Of a stretch of DNA of 64,000 nt, positions 10,442 to 22,650 are shown one piece after another. Every line of letters begins with the position of its first letter. Within the stretch, counting starts at the first letter, position 1. A program made the translations under genes and the position numbers. This DNA comes from Lentinula raphanica (Eukaryota; Basidiomycota; Agaricomycetes; Agaricales; Omphalotaceae): positions 620,001 through 684,000 of the forward strand of contig JANVFP010000014.1 in NCBI GenBank assembly GCA_027919835.1, in the 5' to 3' direction. The notes below the pieces were generated by a model. It made no database searches. It had not been told where the DNA came from and was given only the letters and a program-made list of their open reading frames with translations.

Positions 10442-13306
10442 TTACAGCTTGCCAGCATTGGATAATAATTGTATTTGTTCTGACAATTGCAACAGCCTGT
10501 TAAATTTCCTTTTATCAGAATCACTGGATTCTAATACCTTTGCAGATAGCTCAGGAAGAAATGGTGATACTATTTGTGGAATCTCTTGATACCTTGCTAG
10601 TTCATATAAAGTTATAACTGTATGACAAAGTATTTCTAGTCTCATATGATGATTTTCTTCTAAAACTCTTTTTGAAACATCAAGCAAAGGTTGTTGTATT
10701 TCCAAAGCATCATTGTATTTTCCAAACTTATATAATGCCACTGCTAAATCATCCAAACTCTTCAATACCTCTGGATTTTCTTTTCCAAGATTTTTCTGTA
10801 GTAGTTTTGTCATTTTCCTTCTGAGTTCTATTGCCTCTGCATGTCTGCCTAAATGGTTCAATGTTGAAGCTATACTTTGAAGTGTTTTCAATGTAAGTGT
10901 ATGTTCTTCTCCTAAAATTTTCTGAGATGTTTTATATAAAGATTCCTGAACTTGTAATGCTTTTTCATATTCATCCAGAGCTGTTAATATAACTCCATAG
11001 GAATGAAGTTCACTTAAGGTTTGTGGATGATCATTTCCATATATCATTTTGGATTGTTCAAGCAAAGATTCTTGAAGTTGCAATGCTTCATCATATCTCT
11101 CCAAATATACATAGATCATACTGAGGTTATGAGTAACTCTCATTGTCATTGGATGCTTATCTCCTTTAGCTGCTAAAACATCTTTGAGTAAAGATGATTG
11201 AATTTGATGAGCTTCATCATATCTTCCCATATGTAACAAAATAGTTGCTAGATGATCAAATCTTCCAAAATGAGTTGAATCATTTTTTTCTGTTACTTCA
11301 ACTTCCTTCGAGGACTCAATCACAGATTTTTGGAGTTCAAATGCTTCATTTACTCTACCTAATTCAATCAAGCATACAACTAGATAGCCAGTTTGATCAA
11401 GTGTATCACTATGTTTTTCTCCGCTGACTTCTTTCAGGCTTTCAACCAAAGCTGGTGCAAGATCGAATGCTTCCTGATATTTTCCTAAACCAATGAAATT
11501 GACAACCAATACCTTGGCTCTTTTGAATAAATATGGATCATTTTCTCCCAAATATAATTCTGCATTCTCACCGATTGTCATTTGGAGTTGCAATGAATAA
11601 TTGTGTAGGCTCATTTTGCAGTACTCAATGCTCACTTTTTGAGCCAATTCTATAATATCAGCAATCATGGGAATATCCAATCTCTTTGGTGTATCATGAT
11701 GTTTGAACACATGTGTCCAGAGGCTAATACAATGAATGGACAAGTCTTGCATAAATTGAAAATCTTTTGGAGCAGATACACCTTGCACTGCAATAGTAAC
11801 AATTCCCTGAGTACCTTGTTTATCTCCTTCATTAAGACTGTCAATTAACCACTGATGCACTAAAGGGTGAAGTGTGTAAAGTGTTGCTCTGTCATCATGT
11901 ATATATACTAGAGAATAGGAAACAATTTCAGAGATGATATCATCAAATATAATATTGCTCCATTGTGAATTAGACAATAACAATAGATCCATAATATTTT
12001 TTCCTTCTTTTGTTGCTTCAACTTGCCATGATGGATCATGATTATTGTAAAAATTATTTGCTGCTCTTTCAAACAATGCTCGGGGTATCCTTTCAAAATG
12101 AAGGTGTGAAAAAATTTCAAGAAGCTTTTTGCCTCTGTCACTGAGTTTGTTCCAGCTGAGATTCCAAGTTGCATATACAGATAAATGATAACTATCTCTT
12201 GACTGAGTAATTTTTTTCTCCAACAGCTCTTTTCTCTCATTGTGCAGTCTATCAAGATAATCATTCAAACATTTTTGTCTGTTGATATAAGCCCCAGCTT
12301 GCACAAGAGCAAGAGGAAAGTAATACAGCTGTTTGGCAATTTCAGCTACTTTTTCTTGATCTTCAAGTTCTGTTACTTGTGTGTTTGAGTTTTTGCCAAA
12401 TGCATGTTTAATCAATAATTGAGTGCCTTCATCTGAAGCCATATTTTGCAGCTCCAAAGAATCATCAACAATTGACTGTAAGTCTGCATTTCTGGAAGTA
12501 ATAATGATATTCCCATGATCACAGGAAGGAATATAGGTACCCAGATGAAGACTTGGATCATCAGCATTGTTGATAATGAGCAGCCAATTTTCTTCTGTGG
12601 CTTCTAATAAATGAAGGCCACTCCGCCAATTTTGGATAATCTGATTTTGCATAGTTGTAGCAACATCCCAGTAGCTTCCTTGAATGTGTTCAACTGTGTT
12701 TGCATGAATATAAAAAATCCTAGTGAATCTGTTTCACCAAAACAAAACAAAAACAGTTTAGCATAGTAAATAAAGCTTAATATTCTAAGCTCTATATTAT
12801 ACATACTTTTGTTTGAATTTCTTCTTGAACTCCAAAGCAAGCTGGGTTTTTCCTGCACCTCCAAGTCCATACAGAAGAAATATTTTCATAGATCCTTGTT
12901 GAGAAGCAAACTCATCTTCATCTTCAGAACCTCCTGGGTGACTTGAAACTGTTTCTTCTTCAAAGAAAAATTTCCTCAAAGTTTTCAATGCCTCTTTTCT
13001 TCCAGTAAAGGTAGGCACAGAGGTGGGACACTGTGTCATTCCTTTGGAATAAGCTAGAGAGATGCAATGGTTTTTTTGAAATCAGTATAATATTTGCAAT
13101 TAGGTGCTATTCACAAATCACCTGAAGGTGGTTGAGGAATATCAGGATCTGTGAAAAGCATAGTATAAAGTAAGCTTGAAAAAAATTTAATCAAGAGATC
13201 ATGACACACTTGGTCCAGGATGATCAGAATAGTAATTATTCTGAGACCCTTGGAAATTGGTAAATCGACCATCATTGATTTCAAAATGATGAGAGTTTTC
13301 AAACAT
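10442..13306 (-). CDS. NB-ARC/TPR (NLR-type) protein, copy 2
   Basis: Four exons (13210-13306, 13122-13148, 12807-13053, 10442-12728) give 885 aa. The first three exons have exactly the lengths of copy 1 (97, 27, 247 nt) and the introns lie at the same codons. Walker A, Walker B, SRN and LHPLVHQWL motifs are all intact. The NB-ARC half is strongly conserved between copies while the TPR half has diverged clearly: repeat after repeat differs at surface positions and there are small indels, as expected of a recognition surface. Both copies keep open frames, so both may be functional. Unit spacing is 3673 bp start to start. Confidence 0.88.
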
Positions 13307-13680
13307 GATCTTGAAGTATGTGTTCAGTATTTTCACAGTTAGGCTGCTTGAGCAATGAGTGTCAGTATCACTATGTGAGCAGACTTGACACAGGGACAAT
13401 TCAAACAAGAGGGAAAAGAATTGCACATTGAAACTGGGGGTATCAATGTGTTTATATACTCTTTGGACATAGAATTTTCCCATCAGATCCAATATCTAAG
13501 AACCAATGCAATGTGAAGGTCATATTCATGTGATTGTGTGTGGGTCCATGCCTTCCTTTCTTCCTGATCAGCAGGCTCAGATAGTATGTTTATTGATTGG
13601 AATGATAAAAACCTCTGACTTCTTGTTTCTCCACTGGACTGCCTTCTAGGCCCCTGCCAAGTTCCAGGCATATACGAGCA
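13307..13680. repeat. duplicated promoter/5' flank of NB-ARC/TPR copy 2
   Basis: Counterpart of 9634-10010. Similarity ends near 13680, within a few bases of where a decayed LINE fragment begins. Confidence 0.75.
13451..13458 (-). promoter_or_regulatory. TATA box of NB-ARC/TPR copy 2
   Basis: TATATAAA on the minus strand about 145-150 bp before the ATG at 13306, matching copy 1. Confidence 0.55.
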
Positions 13681-13689
13681 CAGTGGGGC

Positions 13690-14420
13690 AAGCAGGCTGG
13701 ATTATTGGCAAAAGTCACCCAACACCAGAACCATAAATGTCATAGGAACTGTAGATGCATGGAGTGCAAGAAGGCTTGTGAGGACTTTGGATGCACAGCC
13801 CCTTTCAAGTGCATGTCAAAAGCAATGGAGCTTATCAGGATACTACCCTCGAAGTGGAACCCACTATCAACCCTTGCAGATGACTACAGTGGACCAGCTG
13901 AAATACCCAAGACTGATGACAATGACTCACATTTCTTTGACTGGCACATAACAGCTCATGAAACTCTAGCGGATGCCTTTAGAATCTTCACAGAAGGAGT
14001 GTCCTATGAGGGGATCCCAACCACAGCATGGGAGCCTGACCCAACCAATGCAACACCAGAGGCCTACACAGATGGTTCATGCACAAATGAAGCAGGTGTC
14101 ACAATTTGACATAAGGATATCAGCCGTAGGGTGCAATTCTTCCTATGGATGACCATGCATGATGCATACAAAGTGGGGCATATACTGGGAACAGATACTG
14201 GGATACCAGCACCGAACAAATTGCCAGCACTGCACAGTGCAGAGTTCCCAAGACTATGGAGCATATCCTGGATTCCTGCTCGAATGCAAGTACAACGGCC
14301 AGAAAGAAATATGGGAGATGAACTTGAATGAAACCCTATAGAGAAAGCAGAAGACTGAGTGGATCATTGAACCCGGCTTCGGAACCGTATCAGGTTGTGG
14401 GGCAATAGGCATTTGAGATG
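13690..14420 (+). pseudogene. decayed LINE (non-LTR retrotransposon) 3' end: RNase H and Cys-rich tail
   Basis: An ORF from 13705 to 14109 carries a Cys cluster (CHRNCRCMECKKACEDFGC) and LPSKWNPLS, as seen in fungal LINE polyproteins just before RNase H. It then reaches the RNase H start EAYTDGSCTNEAG and hits a stop. Immediately afterwards, in shifted frames, come C-terminal LINE motifs: SRRVQFFLWMTMHDAYKVG, GYQHRTNCQHC and GQKEIWEMNL. Most of the RNase H domain is deleted and the frame is broken, so this is a dead 5'-truncated copy. It sits at the edge of the NB-ARC/TPR duplication. Confidence 0.7.
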
Positions 14421-14524
14421 GGAATGGGAAAATCCCGCTGGGAGATTCACGATTATATCAAATAGTTGTGTCGGAAAGTGCACATTTAATATGGAAACTC
14501 AGAAATGAAAGAGTGATAAACAAA

Positions 14525-14545
14525 CCCCCCCCCACACACACACAC
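14525..14545. repeat. poly-C / (CA)n microsatellite
   Basis: A run of nine C followed by alternating A and C for about 12 bases. Confidence 0.85.
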
Positions 14546-15183
14546 TTGGCAAAGAATGGATTGTACACAGGTGGAGGACAGCAATTCAAGAATGATACAA
14601 GATTGACTGCATACTGACATCAAGCAAGTTTGGTAAGAAACAGATGCTGAGCAAAGTGAAAAAAAAAGGACTTGGGGAAACATCATCCAGACTGATCGAT
14701 AATTGATGATCATTTACCCTCCGAAGACAGAGAGGGTATTGGGGTCTTAGTGGGTGAATGCACAGTATAGTAAAGTGAGTGTGGAGAGGTAGGTGGTAGG
14801 AGATGACAAGAAGCAGGCGCGGAGTCCCACACTACTAGGCACTGTCATATGAATACCTGTGCATGAGGCAATTCCCCGAGTGGATTCTAATCTTTACATT
14901 CAATGTTCCACCCTGCTCACACCGACAGCCGGAGAGGAATGACAATGTCATCCCCTTGACAGTGCATTGCCAAATGCAACGTTCCACAAAAAATTTAAAA
15001 AAGGCCCAGGCATATACTTATGCTCTTCTCAACCTATCCGAACTACTAAAGTCTGAAAAAAGTATCAAGTTCACCAACTTTCAAGTCTCGCACACGGCCA
15101 AGTACGTACTGTACTACCGTCATGACTTGTGCTACAAGTTCTTCTTCTATTTCAAATTTGGCAGAGGGGGGGCGCCCCCATGC

Positions 15184-15222
15184 CATATCTTCTCATATCT
15201 TCTCATATCTTCTCATATCTTC
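15184..15222. repeat. 10-bp tandem repeat (tctcatatct)
   Basis: Just under four tandem copies of a 10-mer in non-coding DNA. Confidence 0.8.
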
Positions 15223-15415
15223 AAATCTCAAGATTCAAAAAGAACTTGGCTCTTGGCTCGTGCGACATATATAGTATATACACTGGCATACTGTAGTTAG
15301 TAGTAGTAACGGTGGCCCCTCAATGAATTATGAGCCTGTTGGGACTCGGACTCGGATTGACGCAGAGATTCAAGTTGGAGACTTGATTTCAGATTTCGGA
15401 CAATGAGTGATCTGG

Positions 15416-15457
15416 CGTTTCTGTGATTCTGTGATTCTGTGATTCTGCGATTCTGCG
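15416..15457. repeat. 8-bp tandem repeat (tgtgattc/tgcgattc)
   Basis: About five tandem copies, the last ones with T-to-C substitutions. Confidence 0.75.
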
Positions 15458-15999
15458 TTCGCTCTTGGCAAGGGCAAGAGAGTCCATGTCCATGTCCATT
15501 ACTTTTTCACCTACCTAATACCAAATGGTCTTGAAACCAGTCAATTGTGACTTATTAATGATTCGACGATGTGATCATGGGACCGTACAAGTACACGGTA
15601 CACGGTACATGGTACAGGTTACAGGTTACAGGTTACATGCTATGAGGTACAATGGTATGAGGTACAATGCGACGAGGCGACGAGGCAACGAGGGTGAGAG
15701 ACTGCAGCGGTATGACTTACAGCGATTACAAAAAGTTTTCAAAAAAAGTTGAGAAGTAATAGCAGTAGTAGTCAACGATGCATGAAAGAAGAAAGAAGAA
15801 AGAAAGGAAAACGACAGGAGAGACATGATTATGAGAGAATGCGAGGGAACAAGGGAACAAGGGAACAAGGGAATGAGAGAGAAAGAGAAAGAGAAAGAGA
15901 AAGAAACGGAGAAAAATGCACACAACTCTGACAAACCATTAGAGTCCGTATTCGTACACGCATCTGATCCTCACATCGCACTATTTCCAAGAAACTCAT

Positions 16000-18900
16000 T
16001 CATTCAAGTTTACCCCCTCCCTCCCTCCCTCCCTTTTTCTTCCTTGTTTCCCTCTCCCTCCTCACACGCATCAACCGGATCAAGCCATACTCCAGCCCGG
16101 GTTTACCCAGCACGCCGTCCACGCCTTCCACTCCCCCACCTCCATCTTCACCTCCACCTCCATCCAAACCTAACACCAACTCCCCATCCCCATTCCCCAT
16201 CTCACTCTTCTCACTCTTCTCACTCTTCTCACTCTTCTCACTCTCACCATCATGATCTTTCCCAACGGCCTTCTGCATCCCACTCCTGGGCACCCGACCC
16301 CTCCCCTTTCCCTTTACCCTAACCTTAACCTTCACACTCCTCACATTCTCCCTCATGCCCAAGCCGGCCTGGGCCATACCCTCGAGGATCTTTGTGCGGA
16401 TCGAGGGATGGGTGGGGCCGTGTACGCCGCGGAGGGGGATGCCTTGGGTGGCTTGGGTGCCTGGGGTGGAGGACTGTTGAAAAATGGAAGGGAAGGGAAA
16501 GGAAGGGGGGGAAACGAAAGAGTCAATGAACTATACTTGCACCGGGATGAGATAGTTGAATGAAGAGACTCACCGGCGCCTTGCGAACCAAAGGGTCCAC
16601 GACGCCATCCAACACAGCCAGCGCAGCGACAGCGACGGGGATACCAACCGATCGGGCCATGGCTGATTCGTACTCATACTCATACTCGTACTCGTCGGGG
16701 TCGTTTCGGAGGTGTGTTGGATGGTGCGAACCAAAGATGACCAAGGACAAGGTATGGATCTGTTCTTCGATGTGTTTGTATACCACCCCGTGCTCCTCCT
16801 CTCCCTCTCCCTCTTCCTCTCCCTCTCCCTCTCCCACTTCCACTCCCTCTTCCTCTTCCTCTTCCTCTTCTACTCCTTCACTCACACTCACACTCACACT
16901 CACACCCACATCCCGCGTCACAACCTCATGCACGAGCACGACCATGTCCCGCTCGCCCGAGCCATACTGCAGCTTGTGTGAGAGAAGGGCGGTGAAGAGG
17001 TCGATTGGGGACATGTGGGTTTGTGGGTTTGGAGGCTTGGAGGGGTTGGAAGGGTTGGAGGGGTTGGAAGTGAGAGGGGGAGGAAGAGGAAGAGGCGGGA
17101 GGCCGATCCATGTGGAATTGGAGTGGGATAGAGGAGGAGTCCCCGTGTCCGCACTCAACAACCAAGCGAGGGGACGGTCAAGTGGGTCTTCTTCTTCTTC
17201 TTCTTCTTCTTCCCCGTTCTTCCCATTCCACCCATTCCCATTCCCATTCCCGCTCTCATACCTATTATCACTCCTAATCCTCCTAACAACCTCCTTCCAT
17301 ATCCTCTCCCTCTCTTTCTTTCCCTCCAACACACCACCACCACCAACAGTATCGTCCGCATCAGCATCAGCATCCACGTCCTCTGAACCCTCGAAATCAC
17401 TCATCATCATCATCAAATCATCCACCCTCACCCTGCTCTGGCGATCCAAGAACCCCTGTTTCCTGAACCTGTCCATGAGGGCAGAGAAGCCTTTGTACCG
17501 GAGCGTCCCGCGGAGGAGGGTTCTGAGTGTTTGGGTGGGTTTGGGTGAGTCTAGACCATACATCGACGCGTAAGGCAGTGAGTCTCGGTTGGGTATGCCT
17601 TCCAGGAGTCCTTCGAGTCCTTTGAGTCTGTCACCCCCCTCGTGGGTGAGATATCCAAAGTCAAACAAGAGATCAGAAGCAGGGAACATGTTATCCTCTG
17701 CTAAAATCCCACCCTCTGTCTCTTCTTTCCCTTCTTTTCCCTCTCCTTCCTCTCCTTCCTCTCCTTTCCCTCCTTTGTTTCCCCCTACCCCTCCTCCTCC
17801 TCCTCCTCCTTCGCCATGCGCCGGCACAACGACCTCCATCCCATCAAGCACATACCTCGCCCCGTTCAACGCAGCCTCGAGCACTCCACGGGGGCTCCAG
17901 CTGAATTTGTACGAGAGTGGGCCGCCCGAGGGGGGGTATGTATTACTACTACTACTAGTAGGTGATTCGGGTGATTCGGGTGATTCGTTGGAAGGAGTAG
18001 GTGCGGTGGAAGGGGAAGGTGTAGGACTCGGTTCGTGGTGTGAAGGTTGAAGGGAAGAAGGAAGAGGCAAAACAAGTCTGGGCTCAGGCAACCCTCCACA
18101 GAAACTGACGAAGCTTTGGATCTCTCTCTCTCTTTCTCCCTCTCCACTCTCTCCCGCTCCCATCCTCGCTCTCGCTCTCTCAACCAGCTCCACAGCACCG
18201 ACGTGGTCCAATCCGGGGTCTAGGCCGATTTCACATAAAATCAAAATCCCTTTTCCTTCTCCTCCTCCCGGGTTTCCTCCTCCTCCTCCTCTTCTTCCAC
18301 TTCCACTTCCTCCCGCGTTTGCATTTGCATTTGCATTTCCTTGACCCCCCGCATTCCTCGCCGCCCCATCCAACGCCCTCATCTCCGGGGAGATATACGA
18401 CGGCGTGATGAGGTGCGTTTGGTGGGCGATGCACAGGCGCGCGAGGGGTGTGTGGAGCGCGGGTGGGAGGAGGCTTTTTGGGGATAGGGAAAAAAGGACG
18501 GGGAGGGAAAATGGAGAGGGAGGGAAAAAGGAGAGGGAGGGAAAAAGGAGAGGGAGTGATGAGAGTAAAGGGAGTAAAGGGAGTGATGAGAGTGATGAGA
18601 ACGAGGAGGGAAGAGTCAAGACATAAAAAGGAAACACATAGAGAAAGACATTACCTTATAACAACATCAACCTCCTTCACCAATCTATCAATCTCTCCTC
18701 CTCCTCCTAACCCTCCTAACCCTCCTGCTCCTGTTCCCAACCCATCTTCGTCCCCACTGGAAAGACGCACAAAGCTCACTCCCCTCACTCCCCCTTCGTT
18801 CGTGTCGTTCGTGCCAGGACCGTCAGGATCGACGATACCCATACCCATGGCTCTAACGACCCGTTCTAACCTATCCAACTCGCTCTTCTCTTTCCCTGCT

Positions 18901-21900
18901 ACGATTAGCTCGAGGCCTACCTCCTTCCCCTCCTTCCCCTCCTTCCCCTCCTTCCCATCTTCCTCTTCCCCTCTCTCTCCTAAGCTCCGCATGCTCCGCA
19001 CGATCCACCGCACAGCGGGCGCAGCGACCATGCCTGTGCCGAGGATCAACACGCGTTTGGGTCCCATCGGGTTGGGGTTCTTCCGAGTTGTTGGTGTCGA
19101 GGTGGATGAAGAGCTAGTGAACGTTCGGATATTCCGGTGACCGAGGACAGTCGAATATGCCCTCTTCTCCTTCTTCTTCTCCTTCTTCTTCTTCTCCTGC
19201 ATACTACTACTACTCAGACGACGAACACCCTCCCGATAGCTCCACACGCGTTCGCCGAGAAAGCCGAGGTGGGTAGGTGGAGACGAAGAGGAAGACGAAG
19301 ATGAGGACAAAGAAGACGCGGAGGATAGATATGACGATGAGGACGACGACGACGACGACGACGACGAGGATGTTTCTTTAGATGAAGTCGACGGTACTCC
19401 GGATGATGATGAAGTCGACGGTACTCCGGATGATGATGAAGTCGACGGAGTCAAAGCACCCGGAGCGAACCTCCCGACTAACCTTCCCCCGCTCGCAATC
19501 GTCGCTCGATCAAGGGCGTCTTTGATCTCCTTCTCCTCCTTCTCCTCCTTCTCCTCCTTCTCCTCCTTCTCCTTATCCTCCTTATCCTTATCCTCGTACT
19601 CATACTCATACTCATACTCATACTCATACTCGTACTTATACTCGTACGCAGCGTATCGCGCCGCGTACCCCCTCACAACACCCCACACGTACCTCCCTAG
19701 GCCTTTCGAGAAATGCACCGAGGCGTCGAGCGGGAGAGAGGAGGGGAGGATGTCGATGGATTGGATGTAGAGCGGGTGCGGGTGCGGCGGGTGCATCCGG
19801 TGCATCCGATGGGTTGGCTGGGACGGAACAGATGGAACAGATGGATCAGATGGATTCGGATCAGAGGGGTCGGGAGGATGGGGAGGGTTTGGAGAAGACG
19901 AGGGGGACTCGGAAGTGGAGGGTAGGGAGTTGGACGGGGTTGTAGGAGAGGAGGAGGAGGAGGAGTTGGTAAGGGAAGAAGGAATCTCGATCCTGTAAAA
20001 CGGCTCGTCGAATGTCGTGGACCGGGTGACGAATTCGAGGCCGCCCTGTGGAGAGAGAGGGTTTAGAAAGGGTTTATGAAACGAAACGAGGAAAAGATAA
20101 GAAACAAACAAAAGAGTTGGGGAAGGATGAGTTGGGATGAGATGGAATGAACGGGTTGGGAAGAATGAAAGGAATTAGTGTGAAAGGAGTTAGTGAGAAA
20201 CGAGAGAGAGGATGGAACTTGTTACTGAGAACAACGAACAAAGAAAAACCAAAACACGAAAACACGAAAACAAACCCAACTCAACGAACACAAGAAAAAA
20301 CTTTCACAGAAAAACACACGAGAAGAAAAAAGCACAAAGCACGAAAAGACACGAAACAGACACGAAAAAAACAAAAAAAAAAAAAACAAAAAAAAAAAGT
20401 CCAGTTACACAACCAACCGAAAGTCGGAGGAACCCAACGCCCGGAAAATCGACTCACCTCCAAATCACAACTAATATCCCCTACGACCATCAACCTTCCC
20501 ATCCCTCCCCCTCCCCCTTCTCCTTCTCCTTCCTTAGTGTTCACCGCATCCCACCCAACCAACCGCGGATAGCCCTCCGCCCACCCTACGCCGTTCACCA
20601 AGACGCTCAAGTACCGCCCGACGCGTTCCATAAACACAGATGTGTATGCGGATGGGGAGGCATGGTAGGATGGGCGGGTGTAGGAAGGTACGAACTTGTT
20701 CTGGGAAAGGGAGGATGAGGATGGGGAAGAAGGGGACAGGGAGGTTAAAAAGTCTTTCCGAACGAGATAATCCTCCGGCCTAACACGGACGATGTACACC
20801 TTCCTTTCTATATCCATATCCTCATCCTCATACTCATCCTCATGTCCTGCACGGGATAGTACCAACCCAGGCAACTCATCCACACCCACCTCCTCCAATA
20901 CCCCAACCCCACCTTGACCTCCACCTGCACCTGGCCCTCCCAGCTCTCTCAACATCGACAACGCCCCGCTCGAGACGTTCCCGGATCCTGTGAGGCCGAT
21001 TATTAGTGGGCCTCTGGGTCTTCTAGGACTTCTAGGACTTCTAGGACTTCCGGGACCCCAAACCCCACACGTCCTCACCAACGGCCGAACAACGTCCCTC
21101 ATCACCTTCCTCAGCTCGGCTTCGCTCGGGAGGACGTCTGTGAGGGAGGACGGAGAGGACGGGAGGGGGTACGCGTACGGAAGAGGGTAGGGTGTCGGTA
21201 TCGATTCGGTCTCGTTGATGTGCTCGTTGTCCTTCATTTCCTCTAACATCTCCTTTAACACCCCAGGTAGCCCCAGATGCGGTAACGGCGTGTACGCCCA
21301 CGGTGTTCGTATCCCGTGTTCGCGGAGGAGATACTCCCCCAGCGTATGCAGCGTCATCAACGCACCCGCGACACCGGCGTGGTACCCGAATGTGAGCGTT
21401 CGGCGCGTTCGGGTGGGGTTTTGAATCGCTTGAGCGGGGGAAGATGAGGAAGATGATGAGGACAAGTTGCTGGTAAGGGTGGTGGTGGTGGTGGTGGTGA
21501 GCAACTCGTAGTCAATCAACGTCGGTAACAACTTGTCCTCTCCCTCCCCCTCCCCCTCTCCCTCTCCTCCTTTCTGACCTTTCTGACCTTTCTGACCCTC
21601 AAACACCCCCTCGGCCAAGAACCGATCCAACAACGGCATATTATACTCCTGGCCTTTTGCTGTATGAGAGAACATCATATACGTCCTAGGGACTCTTTCT
21701 CCTCCTCGTTCTCGTCGTTCTCCTCGTTCTCCTCGTTCTCGTTCACCACCTCTCTCTCCTGTAGGTGTTATCGAGCTCGGACTCCCAGGCATCCTCACCC
21801 CCTTCCCCTCCAACACATCCAACTCCCCAACCGGCACCTCCTTAATCCCCAACACCACATGCGCTTCTCCCAGATCCTCCGTTATCTTTATCTCTACCCC

Positions 21901-22650
21901 GTTCCCCTCTTCCCTCTCAAGTCCAAGTCCTAGTCCCGTGTTCTCCTTCAGCTCCCTCTCCAACTCCAACTCCCTCTCCAACTCCAACTCCCTCTCCAAC
22001 TCCCTCTCCAACTCCCCCTCCAACTCCCTCGCCACATCCTCATACTCCCTATCCCTGAACACCCTCTTCGCCGAAGGCTGGATATGGACGTGGATAGGGA
22101 ACGGCAGACTGAGCCAATCTCGTCCTCTTTCTTTGCTTTCCTTGCTTTCTTTGTCACGGTCACGACGGAGATACGCCCCGTACGCCTCCCGCCCACGTAA
22201 CACCAACGCCTTCACGTCCACAGGCGTGAGCGGGACCCGGCGTTCCCAGACCCGCGAGGGGTCTTCCCGGCGGATGCCGATGACGAGCGGGGTCACTTGG
22301 GGTTCTTTTGGGTTTGGGGTGGGGGTGTGAGTGTGGGTTTGGGTTGAGGTTTGGGTTTGGGTTTGGGTTTGGGAGGAGTTGGTGGTGGTGGTAGAGGACG
22401 GGTGGGGTTTCGAGTTTGAGTTCGAGTTCGAGTTCGAGTTCGAAAGGGATGAGTGTATCCCTCGACCTTTGTCTCGGTCCCGGGCCTGACAAGTCCTCCA
22501 CAGCCTGTTCTTCGTCGTCATCATCGCCGAGGACGCTGTCAAGGATGAAAACGAATGCGAGACCGGGTTCTTCATCGTCTTCATCGTCTTCATCGTCATC
22601 GTTCCTCTCCCCATCCTCAGTCCATTTCCAATTCCGACTCTTGGTGCCAT
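16000..22650 (-). CDS. bifunctional lysine-ketoglutarate reductase / saccharopine dehydrogenase (AASS-type), expanded
   Basis: Four exons on the minus strand (20458-22650, 18655-20045, 16574-18473, 16000-16473) give a predicted 1985 aa, about twice animal or plant AASS. The N-terminus is Arg/Ser-rich and could be a mitochondrial presequence. LKR half: IGIRREDPSRVWERRVPLTP (124-143), FSHTAKGQEYNMPLLDRFL, FGYHAGVAGALMTLHTLGEY, GLTGSGNVSSGA, VNGVGWAEGYPRLV, then GDISCDLEGGLEFVTRST across the first splice. SDH half from about residue 1060: RVLILGTGMVAAPAVRWI, ISLLPPALHTPLARLC across splice 2, EIGLDPGLDHVGAVELVERA, SFCGGLPEP, YKFSWSPRGVLEAALNGARY, and RGVHGPTHPSIRTKILEGMA in the last exon. Between these blocks sit long homopolymeric insertions (EYEYEY, EKEEKEE, poly-Ser, poly-Glu, SEKSEK). 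The fused enzyme would convert lysine plus 2-oxoglutarate to aminoadipate semialdehyde plus glutamate. The 412-nt first intron is unusually long. Confidence 0.85.

Larger units (their letters stand above)
14421..15999. other. gene-poor simple-sequence region
   Basis: No supported gene in about 1.6 kb. It holds a C/CA tract (14525-14545), tctcatatct repeats (15184-15222), tgtgattc repeats (15416-15457), short ggtacac/ggttaca words (about 15590-15660) and purine-rich gaaaga/gagaaa tracts (about 15785-15905). A 145-codon ORF at 14863 spans these repeats and looks random. Confidence 0.5.

Noticed and set aside
14863..15300. 145-codon plus-strand ORF
   Set aside because: Composition is random and it runs through 10-bp tandem repeats.
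16560..18050. Long plus-strand ORFs rich in Ser, Pro and Thr
   Set aside because: They are antisense shadows of the SDH exon created by in-frame trinucleotide repeats; conserved enzyme motifs lie on the minus strand.
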